Source: Candidatus Binatia bacterium
GTDB lineage: Bacteria > Desulfobacterota > Binatia > Bin18
NCBI GenBank assembly: GCA_022820725.1
Contig: JAJEFA010000021.1
Location: 124,001-188,000, forward strand
Length of the DNA: 64,000 nt
Direction of reading: 5' to 3'
Below the pieces are notes generated by a model, which saw only the letters and a list, made by a program, of their open reading frames with translations, was not told where the DNA came from and ran no database searches. The translations under genes were made by a program, and so were the position numbers. This document shows, in pieces, positions 8,317-17,556 of the stretch; position 1 is the first letter of the stretch, and each line of letters opens with the position of its first letter.

Positions 8317-8844
8317 CTATACCTGCATACCCGTTGCCCACACGCTACCGTCCTTGACCTGAAGCACGATACGCGGCAGCGGACGTTTGGGCGGACCGGC
8401 CAGGGGCCGACCGTCTTCCAGCGCGAAATAGCCCGCGTGGCAGGGGCAGTGGAGTTGTTTTTTCTCCTTTTGGTAGAGGACCGGACAGAGTAAATGAGTA
8501 CACTTCTGGCTGTACGCGACAAAGCGGTTCGCGGCGACCCGGATCAATAAGCAGGGATCGGTTTCGGTGGGATAAAAAAAGAGTTTGGCCTGTCCAATAG
8601 CGACATCCGATACTGCGGTAATCCGGAGCGCCGTAAACTGTGCCGGGCGCCAGCGCTGCCACCACTCTCGCAGCGCAACTAGTCCGGTGCCGAGAAAGAG
8701 CGCGCTCGAAATAAAGGTCAAAAAAGTGGTGAAGGAACGCCGGGTCACATAGTGATCGTCTTCCCAATTAACGGGGAAATCTTCACGCCAGCGGGGAGGG
8801 GGTTGGGGACTGGGGGTTAGGGGTTGGTGGGCGGCTCGTTGCAT
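8317..8844 (-). CDS. membrane-anchored Rieske [2Fe-2S] protein
   Basis: A Rieske iron-sulfur protein of about 175 residues. The N-terminal region holds a twin-arginine-like stretch and one hydrophobic helix (YVTRRSFTTFLTFISSALFL), as in bc-complex Rieske anchors. The cluster boxes are CTHLLCP and CPCHAGYF, each giving one Cys and one His, with the extra Cys pair of disulfide-type Rieske proteins. It would carry electrons between a quinol-oxidising membrane part and the reductase. The start at 8844 has GAGGAG upstream; the frame is open from 8862. Its first residues (PLTPSPQPPPRW) are encoded by a G-rich repeat, so the N-terminus has probably been extended by that repeat. Confidence 0.85.
   Translation of the reverse strand: MQRAAHQPLTPSPQPPPRWREDFPVNWEDDHYVTRRSFTTFLTFISSALFLGTGLVALREWWQRWRPAQFTALRITAVSDVAIGQAKLFFYPTETDPCLLIRVAANRFVAYSQKCTHLLCPVLYQKEKKQLHCPCHAGYFALEDGRPLAGPPKRPLPRIVLQVKDGSVWATGMQV
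8792..8830 (+). repeat. G-rich GGGGTT/GGGGA repeat inside the Rieske gene start
   Basis: Runs of GGGG separated by TT, AC and TTA (for example TTGGGGACTGGGGGTTAGGG). A similar tract lies inverted at 8897-8927 and another at 15999-16026. Four or more G runs in a row could form a quadruplex. Here the opposite strand encodes the proline-rich start of the Rieske protein. Confidence 0.7.
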
Positions 8845-8911
8845 CCGTTCAGTACTCCTCATTATGCCGTCATCTCGTAGGGGCTATAGTTCCTAGCCCA
8901 ATCTCCAATCC

Positions 8912-9484
<573 letters not shown>

Positions 9485-9486
9485 AC

Positions 9487-11664
9487 TCAGACACCTGCCT
9501 CCACTTTGCGCAGACGAACGGCACAGATCTTGAACTCGGGAATCTTGGAGATGGGGTCAAGCGCGCGGTTGGTCACCCGATTGGCGGCCTGCTCGCCCGG
9601 CCAGTGATAGGGAATAAAAATCGTGTCAGGCCGAATCGTACGCACGACCAGGGCCGGCAGCGTCACGGACGACCGCCGGCTTTCGACACACACCATATCT
9701 CCGCTCTGAATGTCATACTGTTCGGCCAGCCTGGGATGCAGCTCGATCTGCGGGCCGGGATATTGATCGACCAAGGGGCCGATCCGGCGGGTTTGGGTGC
9801 CGCTCAAATACTGCGAGACCACCCGGCCACTGGTCATAATAATGGGATAGGCCGCGTCAACGTCCTCGTCCGGCGGGCGGTAGGTCACCGGATGGAATTG
9901 GGCTTTGCCGTCGGGATGGGCGAACCCGCCGTCTTCAAACAGGCGCGGCGTGCCCGGATGTTCCCGGCTCGGACACGGCCAGAAGACGCCGTTGCACTGT
10001 TCGATTTTGGCATAGGTCAGACCGGCGTAATCAACCGGCCCGCCGGCCGAGGCCCGGCACAATTCACGGAACAGGTCTTCGGGTTCGGCATAGGGAAAGA
10101 GCAATTCTTTGTCGAGTCGATGGGCGATGTCGACAATAATCTCCCAATCGACTCGCGCGTTCCCCGGCGGTGGGACCGCCTGCCGGATGCGCACCACACG
10201 GCCTTCACCATTTGTGACCGTACCCTCGTCTTCCTCCTGGAGCGAGCCGGCCAGCACGACATCCGCATAGCGGGCCGTTTCCGACATGAAGGGATCAATC
10301 GCAGCGTAGAACTCGAGTTTTTCGAGCGCCGAGCGTGTCCGCTTCGTATCTGGGAGCGAGACCAGCGGATTAAAGGATAAGGACAGCAGGCCCTTGATCT
10401 GACCGGTGTCAACCGCATCCATCAGCTCGACAGCGGTCAGGCCGCTATGGGGTAGGTCAGACTCATCGATCTTCCAGGTTCGGGCTATTTCCGCCCGGTG
10501 CTGCGGATTCTCAATATCGCGTCCGCCCGGCAACTGGTTGCACCGTTGGCCGTGCTCGCGCCCGCCCTGTCCGTTGCCCTGGCCGGTAATCGTCCCGTAG
10601 CCGCAGCCCGGCTTCCCGATCCGTCCGGTTGCCAGGACCAGGTTGATACAGCTCAGGACATTCTCCACACCCTTGGTGTGATGCTCGATTCCGCGGGCGT
10701 GCAGCAGCATCGACTTCTCGGCTTCGGCCCACATTTCGGCCGCACGCACAATACTTGCCGCAGGAACGCCGCTGATCTCGGCGGTCCGCTGCGGAGTGTA
10801 CTCGGCCACCGCTGCCTGGACGGATTCAAACCCCTTAGTATGGGCGTTAATAAAATCGTGATCAATCCAGTCGTGTTCAATGAGCACGTGCAGGATGCCG
10901 TTCATGAGCGCACTGTCGCGGCCGGGCCGAACGGGCAGAAATAAATCCGCAGTGCGGGCGACCGGCGTCATGCGCGGGTCTATGGCAATAAATTTGGCGC
11001 CATTATCACGCGCGCGCCATAGATAATCGGTCAGGATGGGAAAACATTCACCCACATTACTGCCCGTAACCAGGACGAGCTGTGTCAGCGGGATATCCGA
11101 CCAGGGATTGGCGGCCCGGTCGATCCCGAAGGCCATCTTATTGGCCGCCCCGGCCGAGACCATACATAAACGGCCGTTGTAATCGATGTTGGCCGTTTGG
11201 AGCGCGACGCGCGCGAATTTGCCCATGAGATAGGCTTTTTCATTGGTCACCGACGCTCCGGACAAAACCGCAAACGCATCCTTGCCGTATTGCTCCTGAA
11301 TGCGCTGAATGTTTTCGACCACCAGCGACAGGGCCGCCTCCCAGTCGGCCTCCCGAAACCCGCTGTCCGTCCGAATGAGGGGATGCAGCAAACGATCCGG
11401 GTGGTTGTTCTGAAGATACCGCTTGACCCCTTTGGGACACAGCTTGCCCTGATTGACCGGAAAGTCTTCCCAGGGCTCAAAACCGACCACTTTGTCGTTA
11501 TGGACTTTGAGCTGAATGCCGCACTGGACGCCGCAGAAACAGCAGTGCGTTTTGACAAGTCGGTCGGGCTCATGCTCCGCCAGCCAACCACCGGGCGGTT
11601 CATAATTGAGATGCGGGCCGTATTGCTGAATCAGTTCCTGCTCGGATAACGGGGGGATCGCCAT
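9487..11664 (-). CDS. nasA: molybdopterin nitrate reductase catalytic subunit (NasA-like)
   Basis: A 725-residue bis-MGD oxidoreductase. The N-terminal [4Fe-4S] site is C41, C44, C48 and C76 (CCFCGVQC, then KLCPKG). The likely molybdenum ligand is C167 in YNGRLCMVSAGAANK. The dinucleotide-binding segment GQGNGQGGREHGQRCNQLPG and the C-terminal molydop-binding domain are complete. No Tat signal is present, so it works in the cytoplasm, as assimilatory nitrate reductases do. The nirBD genes upstream fit nitrate-to-ammonium reduction. Formate dehydrogenases share this fold, but Cys rather than Sec at the metal site and the neighbours favour nitrate. AGGAAGGG precedes the ATG. Confidence 0.85.
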   Translation of the reverse strand: MAIPPLSEQELIQQYGPHLNYEPPGGWLAEHEPDRLVKTHCCFCGVQCGIQLKVHNDKVVGFEPWEDFPVNQGKLCPKGVKRYLQNNHPDRLLHPLIRTDSGFREADWEAALSLVVENIQRIQEQYGKDAFAVLSGASVTNEKAYLMGKFARVALQTANIDYNGRLCMVSAGAANKMAFGIDRAANPWSDIPLTQLVLVTGSNVGECFPILTDYLWRARDNGAKFIAIDPRMTPVARTADLFLPVRPGRDSALMNGILHVLIEHDWIDHDFINAHTKGFESVQAAVAEYTPQRTAEISGVPAASIVRAAEMWAEAEKSMLLHARGIEHHTKGVENVLSCINLVLATGRIGKPGCGYGTITGQGNGQGGREHGQRCNQLPGGRDIENPQHRAEIARTWKIDESDLPHSGLTAVELMDAVDTGQIKGLLSLSFNPLVSLPDTKRTRSALEKLEFYAAIDPFMSETARYADVVLAGSLQEEDEGTVTNGEGRVVRIRQAVPPPGNARVDWEIIVDIAHRLDKELLFPYAEPEDLFRELCRASAGGPVDYAGLTYAKIEQCNGVFWPCPSREHPGTPRLFEDGGFAHPDGKAQFHPVTYRPPDEDVDAAYPIIMTSGRVVSQYLSGTQTRRIGPLVDQYPGPQIELHPRLAEQYDIQSGDMVCVESRRSSVTLPALVVRTIRPDTIFIPYHWPGEQAANRVTNRALDPISKIPEFKICAVRLRKVEAGV

Positions 11665-11674
11665 AAAACCCTTC

Positions 11675-13006
11675 CTAGGCTCCTATCGGTGCTTCTCCCC
11701 TCCCGGGAGGGGTGCTGCGGAGCAGCGGGGTGGGTTCCTCGGTCCTGTCCGCGCATACGGAACCCACCCCTCCTCGGGGGGGAACGCTCTGTTCCTCCGT
11801 GTCGGCAAACGGGTCATTCGAGTACGGTATGGTCAGGCCCTGATTCCGGGCCAGCAGACGGCGCCGACAGGGGGGACAAACGTCTTGATAGTGGAGCGAG
11901 GGGTCGAATTGATACTGGAAATCCAACTCACCCAGCACGTCTTTCAGATCATCAATCTGCATCTGGGAGGCGTACGGCTTTTGGCACACATGACAGAGGG
12001 CCTGTCGGTCGACCTGGGCGGCACGTTTATAAAACGCCACCCCGAGCTGGGCCGGACGCTGGAAAATGTGAAAGAATTTCCCAAAGGGCAGATACAGCAG
12101 CATGGCAATGACCGACGCGGCGTGGGTAATCGCAATAAAAGTGAAACCGTGCCCACTCAGCCAGCGCGCGCTGACCGTCAGACCCAGCCCGGTGACCGCA
12201 ACCAGGAACAGCAGCAGAATAGGCAGCACGTCATTGCCGAACTGCTGGAGTGAGATGGTCCCCGGTTCAGTCAGCCGGCGTTGGATGGCCAGACCCACCC
12301 CGATCAACACCAGCACGGCAGAGATGTTCAGTGCGTTAAAAGACAGAAACGCGGCTATGGAGTCTACCGAAAATTCCTGGACTTTGACCCCCAAAAAAAT
12401 GACCTGATAGGTGTGGAGATCGTCAGCCGGTGTCTCAAAATGCAGCCAGCCAAAGACGAGCGGAAACGTAATCGCAAAGGCCAGCGTCCCACCCCAGGAC
12501 AGACAGACGTGCATGAGCCAGCGCACCCGACTCCGGTTGGCGATAAAACGCTGGGTCGCAAAATTGTCAAAGAGCTGTTGTCCTAACATGACCGAGTTGC
12601 GCAGCACCCCACCCTGCCAAAAGAGCCGCCAGCCTTGATACCAATAGCGTTTGGTCGGTGGGCGTTGCAGCCAGACAGTGTAGCGATAGGCCACCGCAGC
12701 GGCACAAAAAATCGACGCCATGGCATAGGGCAGCAGCATCCAATCGAAATGACGCAGGGTGTCTGAACCAAGGATAATCAGACCGGCAACACCAGCCCCG
12801 GTCAGGGTGGCGATAATACTGGCCGTGGGATCTATCGTTGGCCGCTTCCGAGTTGGCTGGGAAAAAATTCTCCGAGTGAGTCGCCCCCGGACTCCTGCGG
12901 TCCACGACCTCGGACTGGGAGTTGTTTGCCTACGACTAAAAGTCGGCGTCCGAGGATGGGTCGCAGCAGGCGGTGTTGGCGGTGTTACTGTTGTCAAAGC
13001 GGCCAC
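11675..13006 (-). CDS. NarI/HdrE-like membrane subunit with C-terminal zinc-type motif
   Basis: A membrane protein of 443 residues. After a Pro/Thr-rich N-terminus come about six hydrophobic helices with well-placed histidines (RWLMHVCLSWGGTLAFA, FIAITHAASV, KFFHIFQRPAQLG), the style of NarI- or HdrE-type cytochrome b subunits that oxidise quinol. After the last helix CHVCQKPY and CPPC suggest a metal site. I start at the GTG at 13006, 12 bp after the nirD stop, with GGAG upstream; the longer open frame would run into nirD. The last 35 residues (GGVGSVCADRTEEPTPLL and on) are encoded by an inverted repeat and look like an added tail. It probably feeds quinol electrons to the nitrate reductase through the ferredoxin. 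Confidence 0.75.
   Translation of the reverse strand: MAALTTVTPPTPPAATHPRTPTFSRRQTTPSPRSWTAGVRGRLTRRIFSQPTRKRPTIDPTASIIATLTGAGVAGLIILGSDTLRHFDWMLLPYAMASIFCAAAVAYRYTVWLQRPPTKRYWYQGWRLFWQGGVLRNSVMLGQQLFDNFATQRFIANRSRVRWLMHVCLSWGGTLAFAITFPLVFGWLHFETPADDLHTYQVIFLGVKVQEFSVDSIAAFLSFNALNISAVLVLIGVGLAIQRRLTEPGTISLQQFGNDVLPILLLFLVAVTGLGLTVSARWLSGHGFTFIAITHAASVIAMLLYLPFGKFFHIFQRPAQLGVAFYKRAAQVDRQALCHVCQKPYASQMQIDDLKDVLGELDFQYQFDPSLHYQDVCPPCRRRLLARNQGLTIPYSNDPFADTEEQSVPPRGGVGSVCADRTEEPTPLLRSTPPGRGEAPIGA
11690..11790. repeat. inverted repeat of the GGGGTGGGTTCC type inside the end of the NarI-like gene
   Basis: GGGGTGGGTTCC at 11727-11738 pairs perfectly with GGAACCCACCCC at 11759-11770. The flanks are also self-complementary (CCCCTCCCGGGAGGGG at the left edge and CTCCTCGGGGGGG at the right). 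It has the look of a dispersed, non-coding palindromic element now translated as the tail of the membrane protein. Confidence 0.6.
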
Positions 13007-13017
13007 GCGCTCTCCAT

Positions 13018-13401
13018 TTAAGCTGTCAGCGTAACAAGAATCCGTCCGTTTACCGCGCGCACCGGATAGGTTCGCACGGCGCCATTCTCGCCCAGGCACC
13101 GGCCCGTCTCCAGGTCGATCTTCCACATATGCAGCGGACAGATTACTTTCCCGGAACCGACCAGCCCGTCGGCCAGTGGACCGGCTTTGTGTGGACACAT
13201 ATCATCAGTGGCGAACAGACGCCCGTCACGCTGACGGAACACGGCAATCGTTTTCCTACCAAAGGTATACGCACGTCCCTCACCGGGCGGAATAAAGTCG
13301 ATCGAGCCGAGGTCGACCTGGTCCATGGGGTCGGTTGGGGACCAGGTGTTCCGGGGGTGACTGGGTTTCGGTGGTGTTTCCGTGACGGGACTGTAGCTCA
13401 T
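13018..13401 (-). CDS. nirD: NirD-like Rieske small subunit of NAD(P)H nitrite reductase
   Basis: A 127-residue soluble Rieske-fold protein. The cluster boxes CPHKAGPL and CPLHMWK supply the two Cys and two His ligands. Many NirD proteins lack the cluster, while this one keeps all four ligands. It overlaps the end of nirB by 4 bp, the usual coupled arrangement of the large and small subunits of nitrite reductase. Confidence 0.88.
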   Translation of the reverse strand: MSYSPVTETPPKPSHPRNTWSPTDPMDQVDLGSIDFIPPGEGRAYTFGRKTIAVFRQRDGRLFATDDMCPHKAGPLADGLVGSGKVICPLHMWKIDLETGRCLGENGAVRTYPVRAVNGRILVTLTA

Positions 13402-15923
13402 TGGACGGTTTCCTCTCGCGGTGTCTCTCTCCAGGTCCCAGACGAGGTCTCAACCGGGAGAGGACCGGCAAACTGGCTGACGTTCCTGGGCCGGACGGCC
13501 TCCGTCGACCAGGGGTCCCGATAGGCCGCAACCGCCTTCTCGATCTCTGCGTCCAAGCGCTCGCAGATGCCTTCCGTATCGTCGATCAAGACCGCACGCA
13601 GATGCTCAATACCGACACGTTCGGCGAACCCATAGGTACGCTCCAGGTATTTGGCATTTTCCCGGTAATACTGGATAAAGCGGCCCATATAGGTGAGGAC
13701 CTGCTCATGTCCTTCGACCGTACTCAGCAGATCGCCCTTGCGGACTGTCCCGCCGGCCGCCCCGCCGATATAGATTTCCCACTTGCCGTCTCCGATGGCC
13801 ACCGCGCCCAGGTCTTTGACGTAGGCCTCTGAGCAGTTGCGCGGACAGCCCGCGGTTGCCAGCTTCATTTTGTGGGGGGACTCAACGCCCTGGTAGCGTC
13901 GCTCGATCTTTTGCGCCAGAGCAATCGAGTCGCCCAGTCCATAGCGACAGAAGTCTGTGCCCACGCAGCTCTTACAGGTCCGAAACGCTTTGGTATAGGC
14001 ATGGCCGCTTGGAATGCCGAGGGCTTGCCACACCTTGGGCAGGTTTTCTTTTGTGATGCCTAACAGATCGATGCGTTGACCGCCCGTGATTTTGACCATG
14101 CGGGCGTTGTACTGCTCCGCAACCTCGGCAATGCGCTTCAGTTCGGCCGGGGAGGTGACGCCCCCATAAATACGGGGAACCACGCTGAAGGTGCCGTCGT
14201 GCTGAATATTGGCGTGGACGCGGTCGTTGATAAACCGTGCGTCACGTTCGTCTTCGTATTCGTCCGGCCAGAGAGATTTGAGCAGCGAAGCCAGACCGAT
14301 CTTGCTGCCTGGGTCTTCTTTGCCATCCGCGAGTTCTCGAAAGACCGCGCTGACGCTTTTCAGTTGTTTTTCTCTGATGGCGGCGATCAGTTCTGGTTTC
14401 GGTAGTGGGACGCCGGGGACGTAGTAGTGCTCGCTCGGCTCCTCGACGACCTCATCCGCATACGTCTCCAGAAGCTGGGCGACCAAGGATTGACAGCTTC
14501 CGCAGCCGGCTCCGGCTTTTGTCTTGGCCCCGACCTGCATAACGGACGTACAGCCCCCTTCAATCGCGGCGCGGATACAGCCTTTGGACACGCCGTTACA
14601 GTTACAAATCTGGGCCGTGTCCGGCAAATCGGCCGCAGCCAGCAGCGACGCACCGTTCGCCGGACCAAAGAGGAGATCAGCCCGGCGTTCCGGCAGTGCG
14701 GTGTCCAGGCTGAACATCTGTATCAGCGTGCTGGCGGTATCGGCTTCGCCGAGGAGAATCGCGCCGTGCAGCCGGTTGTCGCGAATAATCAGTTTTTTAT
14801 ACACGCCACGCGAGGGCTCCCGGTAGATCACAACTTCATCGTCGGGCTCGGTTTTTTTGGTCTCGCCCATGGAGGCGAGTTCGACGCCCATGACTTTGAG
14901 TTTGGTCGCCAACTTGGAACCTTCATACGTAGAAGCTGGATTCGTCTCGGTGATGACATCGGCCAAGGTCCGGGCCTGGTCCCAGATCGGATCAACCAAC
15001 CCATAGATGACACCGCGGTGTTGGACACACTCGCCCACGGCAAACACGTCCGGGTCGCTCGTCCGTAGCTGGTCGTCACACACGATTCCGCGCTCAACTG
15101 CCAAGCCGGAGTCGGTCGCAATTTCGACAATAGGCCGAATGCCGGCGCTGACCACAACCATATCAGTCTCAAGCGCAGACCCATCTGTGAACCGCAGCCC
15201 GGTGACGTATTCTTCACCAAGAATATGGGTGGTGATTTTTCCGAGCAGGACGTTGATGTCCATCTGGCGTAACGTCCTGCTCAGCAGATCGCCGGATTCC
15301 GGGTCGAGCTGCGCACTCATGGGCTGTGGCGCGGCTTCGAGCACGGTGACCTCGACCCCGTGGGTCAGCAGGCCACGCGCCGCCTCAAGCCCAAGCAAGC
15401 CTCCGCCGATGACTGCGGCACGCTGACACTGCTTGGCATACGCGGCAATCTGCTCGCAGTCATCAATAGTCCGAAAGAGAAACGTACCCCGCTTCCCCAT
15501 TCCATCCATGGGCGGCACAAACGGGCGGGAGCCCGTGGCGATAATGACTTTGTCGTAAGGCTCTTCAACGCACGGCACGGCTTGAGCACAGCCATCGAGC
15601 CCATAGGCCGGGGCGTCTGTCCGCATGGGCCGGCCGATAACGGCACGCCGTTCACGATCAACCAGGGTCGCTTTGACGCTGGCATGGAGCTGGATGTCAT
15701 GCACCGCATACCAAGCCAAGGGGTTGAGAAAGGTCTCCTCCGTGCGCTGCGAGCCGTTCAGCACATTGGACAGCAGGATGCGGTTGTAGTTGCCGTAGGG
15801 CTCGGCGCCGAACATGGTAATGGCAAAGCGGTCAGAGTCGCGAGCCAGGATTTCTTCAACAACGCGCGCGCCCGCCATGCCGTTGCCAATCACCACAAGT
15901 CGCTCTTTTTGCGTACCGGCCAT
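13398..15923 (-). CDS. nirB: NAD(P)H-dependent nitrite reductase large subunit
   Basis: An 841-residue flavo-hemoprotein that reduces nitrite to ammonium with NAD(P)H. In order: an FAD/NAD(P)H module (VVIGNGMAG at 10-18, AVIGGGLLGLE at 170-180), a BFD-type [2Fe-2S] site with C440, C442, C474 and C477, a ferredoxin-like half domain, and the siroheme/4Fe-4S domain with C653 and C659 (SCVGTDFC) and C693 and C697 (AGCPRNC). The ATG at 15923 follows GGAGGACGCATAC; the upstream in-frame ATG at 15938 includes that ribosome site. It is first in an eight-gene minus-strand operon behind a sigma-54 promoter at 15951-15965. Confidence 0.93.
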   Translation of the reverse strand: MAGTQKERLVVIGNGMAGARVVEEILARDSDRFAITMFGAEPYGNYNRILLSNVLNGSQRTEETFLNPLAWYAVHDIQLHASVKATLVDRERRAVIGRPMRTDAPAYGLDGCAQAVPCVEEPYDKVIIATGSRPFVPPMDGMGKRGTFLFRTIDDCEQIAAYAKQCQRAAVIGGGLLGLEAARGLLTHGVEVTVLEAAPQPMSAQLDPESGDLLSRTLRQMDINVLLGKITTHILGEEYVTGLRFTDGSALETDMVVVSAGIRPIVEIATDSGLAVERGIVCDDQLRTSDPDVFAVGECVQHRGVIYGLVDPIWDQARTLADVITETNPASTYEGSKLATKLKVMGVELASMGETKKTEPDDEVVIYREPSRGVYKKLIIRDNRLHGAILLGEADTASTLIQMFSLDTALPERRADLLFGPANGASLLAAADLPDTAQICNCNGVSKGCIRAAIEGGCTSVMQVGAKTKAGAGCGSCQSLVAQLLETYADEVVEEPSEHYYVPGVPLPKPELIAAIREKQLKSVSAVFRELADGKEDPGSKIGLASLLKSLWPDEYEDERDARFINDRVHANIQHDGTFSVVPRIYGGVTSPAELKRIAEVAEQYNARMVKITGGQRIDLLGITKENLPKVWQALGIPSGHAYTKAFRTCKSCVGTDFCRYGLGDSIALAQKIERRYQGVESPHKMKLATAGCPRNCSEAYVKDLGAVAIGDGKWEIYIGGAAGGTVRKGDLLSTVEGHEQVLTYMGRFIQYYRENAKYLERTYGFAERVGIEHLRAVLIDDTEGICERLDAEIEKAVAAYRDPWSTEAVRPRNVSQFAGPLPVETSSGTWRETPREETVQ

Positions 15924-15950
15924 GTATGCGTCCTCCACCTGTGAAGATGA

Positions 15951-15965
15951 GCAAGACTCAGGCCA
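15951..15965 (-). promoter_or_regulatory. sigma-54 promoter of the nirBD-nitrate reductase operon
   Basis: The minus strand reads TGGCCTGAGTCTTGC, then T: TGGC-N7-TTGC with correct GG-N10-GC spacing. The predicted start near 15939 leaves a leader of only about 16 nt, which still includes the GGAGG ribosome site of nirB. The short leader is unusual but workable. Confidence 0.75.
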
Positions 15966-16145
15966 AATGCGCGGGGACCAAAGCCGGCGGGATACAAAGG
16001 GGTTAGGGGTTGGGGATTGGGGGGGGTGTTGCTACAGAAGCAGACTGTTGGCTGAACAACACGTTTTCAGGCGCGGACGCCGGGCGATTGTCCCCACGAT
16101 ACAATCTGCATCATACCTTCGGGAGGGGAGGACACCCGCCCCCCA
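15966..16145. other. intergenic region upstream of nirB, with a G-rich tract
   Basis: Upstream region of the nirB promoter, where activator sites would be expected. The only feature seen is the G-rich tract at 15999-16026 (GGGGTTAGGGGTTGGGGATT and on to GGGGGG), related to the two tracts near 8.8-8.9 kb. No gene is visible. Confidence 0.5.
15999..16026 (+). repeat. G-rich GGGGTT repeat, third copy
   Basis: Four GGGG runs separated by TTA, TT and ATT, the same pattern as the tracts at 8792-8830 and 8897-8927. It lies about 35 bp upstream of the nirB sigma-54 site, where a folded structure could affect activator looping. Confidence 0.65.
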
Positions 16146-16247
16146 CCGGGCAACCACAGGGGGTTGCCCCTACGACTGTCGTCCCTGCCCCCCGTTTGGG
16201 GCGCGAGAACAAAAACTGTAGGGGCCACCCTTGTGGTGGCCCGGTCC
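16146..16247. repeat. pair of inverted dispersed palindromes (REP/MITE-like)
   Basis: The left unit at 16146-16173 reads CCGGGCAACCACAG then GGGGTTGCCCCTAC. The right unit at 16217-16244 is the same motif inverted and slightly diverged (GTAGGGGCCACC, then GTGGTGGCCCGG). Together they frame about 43 bp, like the ends of a small transposable or REP-doublet element. Single copies occur at 17529 and 26114. The element abuts the truncated alpha-E gene. Confidence 0.75.
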
Positions 16248-16273
16248 CCTTTATTCTCCTGCCGACCGTTTCC

Positions 16274-16675
16274 GATGTTGGGACGCCCTTTGACAATATC
16301 CAGTGGGCGGCGGTCTTGCGTTCGACCAGCGCGCTCGAAATGTTTCGCAAACAGTATCACCACATCTCGCCGGACAACATCATTGATTTTCTCGTGCTTG
16401 ATCGCGAGTTTCCACGGGCCATTCATTACTGTCTAGTCCAGGCCCAGGAATCTTTACACGCGCTTTCCGGGACGCCGGCCGGGACGTTTCGGAATCCGGC
16501 CGAACAGCATCTGGGCCAGCTACGCGCCGAACTCGCCTATACCGGCGTGCAACAGATTCTCCATCAAGGGCTGCATGAATTTCTCGACGCGCTGCAAACC
16601 AAATTGAATCTGATCGGGGACGGGATATTCGAGACCTTCTTTGCCCTGCGGCCGATTGGGGGGACGGAGCGGTAA
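16274..16675 (+). pseudogene. C-terminal remnant of an alpha-E (DUF403) protein
   Basis: The frame from 16274 reads DVGTPFDNIQWAAVLRST, then SALEMFRKQYHHISPDNIID and LVLDREFPRAIHYCLVQAQE, and ends at 16675. This is the second half of an alpha-E protein (normally about 310 residues): the region with the conserved FLLLDREFPRS-like motif and closing helices. The first ~180 residues are missing, and the sequence before 16274 is the palindrome element. No start with a ribosome site is present; the first ATG is at 16340. In related genomes alpha-E sits beside Anbu, as here. A complete alpha-E domain survives as a fusion at 18.4-19.4 kb. Confidence 0.75.
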
Positions 16676-16713
16676 ACCTCACTCCCGCACAGGCTTTTCA
16701 CAGGAGGCAGAGC

Positions 16714-17496
16714 ATGACGTTTTGTTTAGGGATGAATCTACAAGGCGGGCTGGTTGGGATCGCCGATACGCGGGTGATTGCCGGCAACGAACGTATTACC
16801 GCCCGAAAAGTGTCGGTGTTCCAGAAAGACCGGCATGCCATGTTCCTCATGAGTGCTGGACTGCGCTCGGCGCGGGACAAGGCCCTGATTTATTTTGAAG
16901 AAAATCTGGCCCACAGCGAGCAGCCGCTCGACCGCTTATTCAAGGCCGTCAACGCCTTTGCCGCTCAGGTGCGTCGGGTTGCAAAGGAAGATAAAGCTGC
17001 GTTGGAGGAGAGCGGCTTTGAGTTTAACCTGCATGCCCTTACTGGCGGGCAGCTTGAGAATGACCCCGAGCACCGTCTCTACCTCGTCTACCCTCAAGGC
17101 AACTGGGTCGAAATCGGCCAGGGCACGCCGTATCATATTATTGGCGCTGCGGGTTATGGGAAGCCGATTCTTGATCGTACGCTGCACTATCAGGATCCGA
17201 TGCGGTTTGCCCTTAAGGTCGGCTGTCTGGCCTTTGATTCGACCCGGATCAGCGCGGTGAATGTTGATTTCCCCCTGGACGTTGTCCTGTACGCTCGGGA
17301 CAGCCATCGGATCGTCCAACACTGCTATCAGAAGGAAGACCTCCAGGATTTGTCCAACGTCTGGCAGGAAGGGCTGCGGCGTTCGATCAATAACCTGTCC
17401 GCCGACTGGGTCGAACACGCCTTCGACAAGCTGGCGCTGCCAGACAACAACACCGGCCGGCTGTTACCCGCGCCCAACGGGCCGGACCGGGCATAG
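16714..17496 (+). CDS. anbu: Anbu, proteasome-type protease (HslV-like)
   Basis: A 260-residue Ntn-hydrolase of the ancestral beta-subunit (Anbu) family. After Met removal Thr1 (MTFCLG) would be the nucleophile, with Asp17 in GIADTR and a following Lys in ARKVSVF. Length is typical. Anbu forms open helical rings and has little known peptidase activity. Its genes cluster with transglutaminase, ATP-grasp and alpha-E genes, all found here, which is thought to reflect peptide synthesis or modification. A strong AGGAGG lies upstream of the ATG. Confidence 0.88.
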   Translation: MTFCLGMNLQGGLVGIADTRVIAGNERITARKVSVFQKDRHAMFLMSAGLRSARDKALIYFEENLAHSEQPLDRLFKAVNAFAAQVRRVAKEDKAALEESGFEFNLHALTGGQLENDPEHRLYLVYPQGNWVEIGQGTPYHIIGAAGYGKPILDRTLHYQDPMRFALKVGCLAFDSTRISAVNVDFPLDVVLYARDSHRIVQHCYQKEDLQDLSNVWQEGLRRSINNLSADWVEHAFDKLALPDNNTGRLLPAPNGPDRA

Positions 17497-17528
17497 GCCG
17501 CCGTTATTCCGGTGGCGGATATAGAAGG

Positions 17529-17556
17529 CCGGGCAACCACGGGGGGTTGCCCCTAC
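17529..17556. repeat. dispersed palindrome between convergent genes
   Basis: CCGGGCAACCACGG then GGGGTTGCCCCTAC, one base different from the copies at 16146 and 26114. It lies between the ends of anbu and the transglutaminase gene, and its TAG (17553-17555, minus strand) is the transglutaminase stop codon. It may act as a two-way terminator. Confidence 0.75.
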
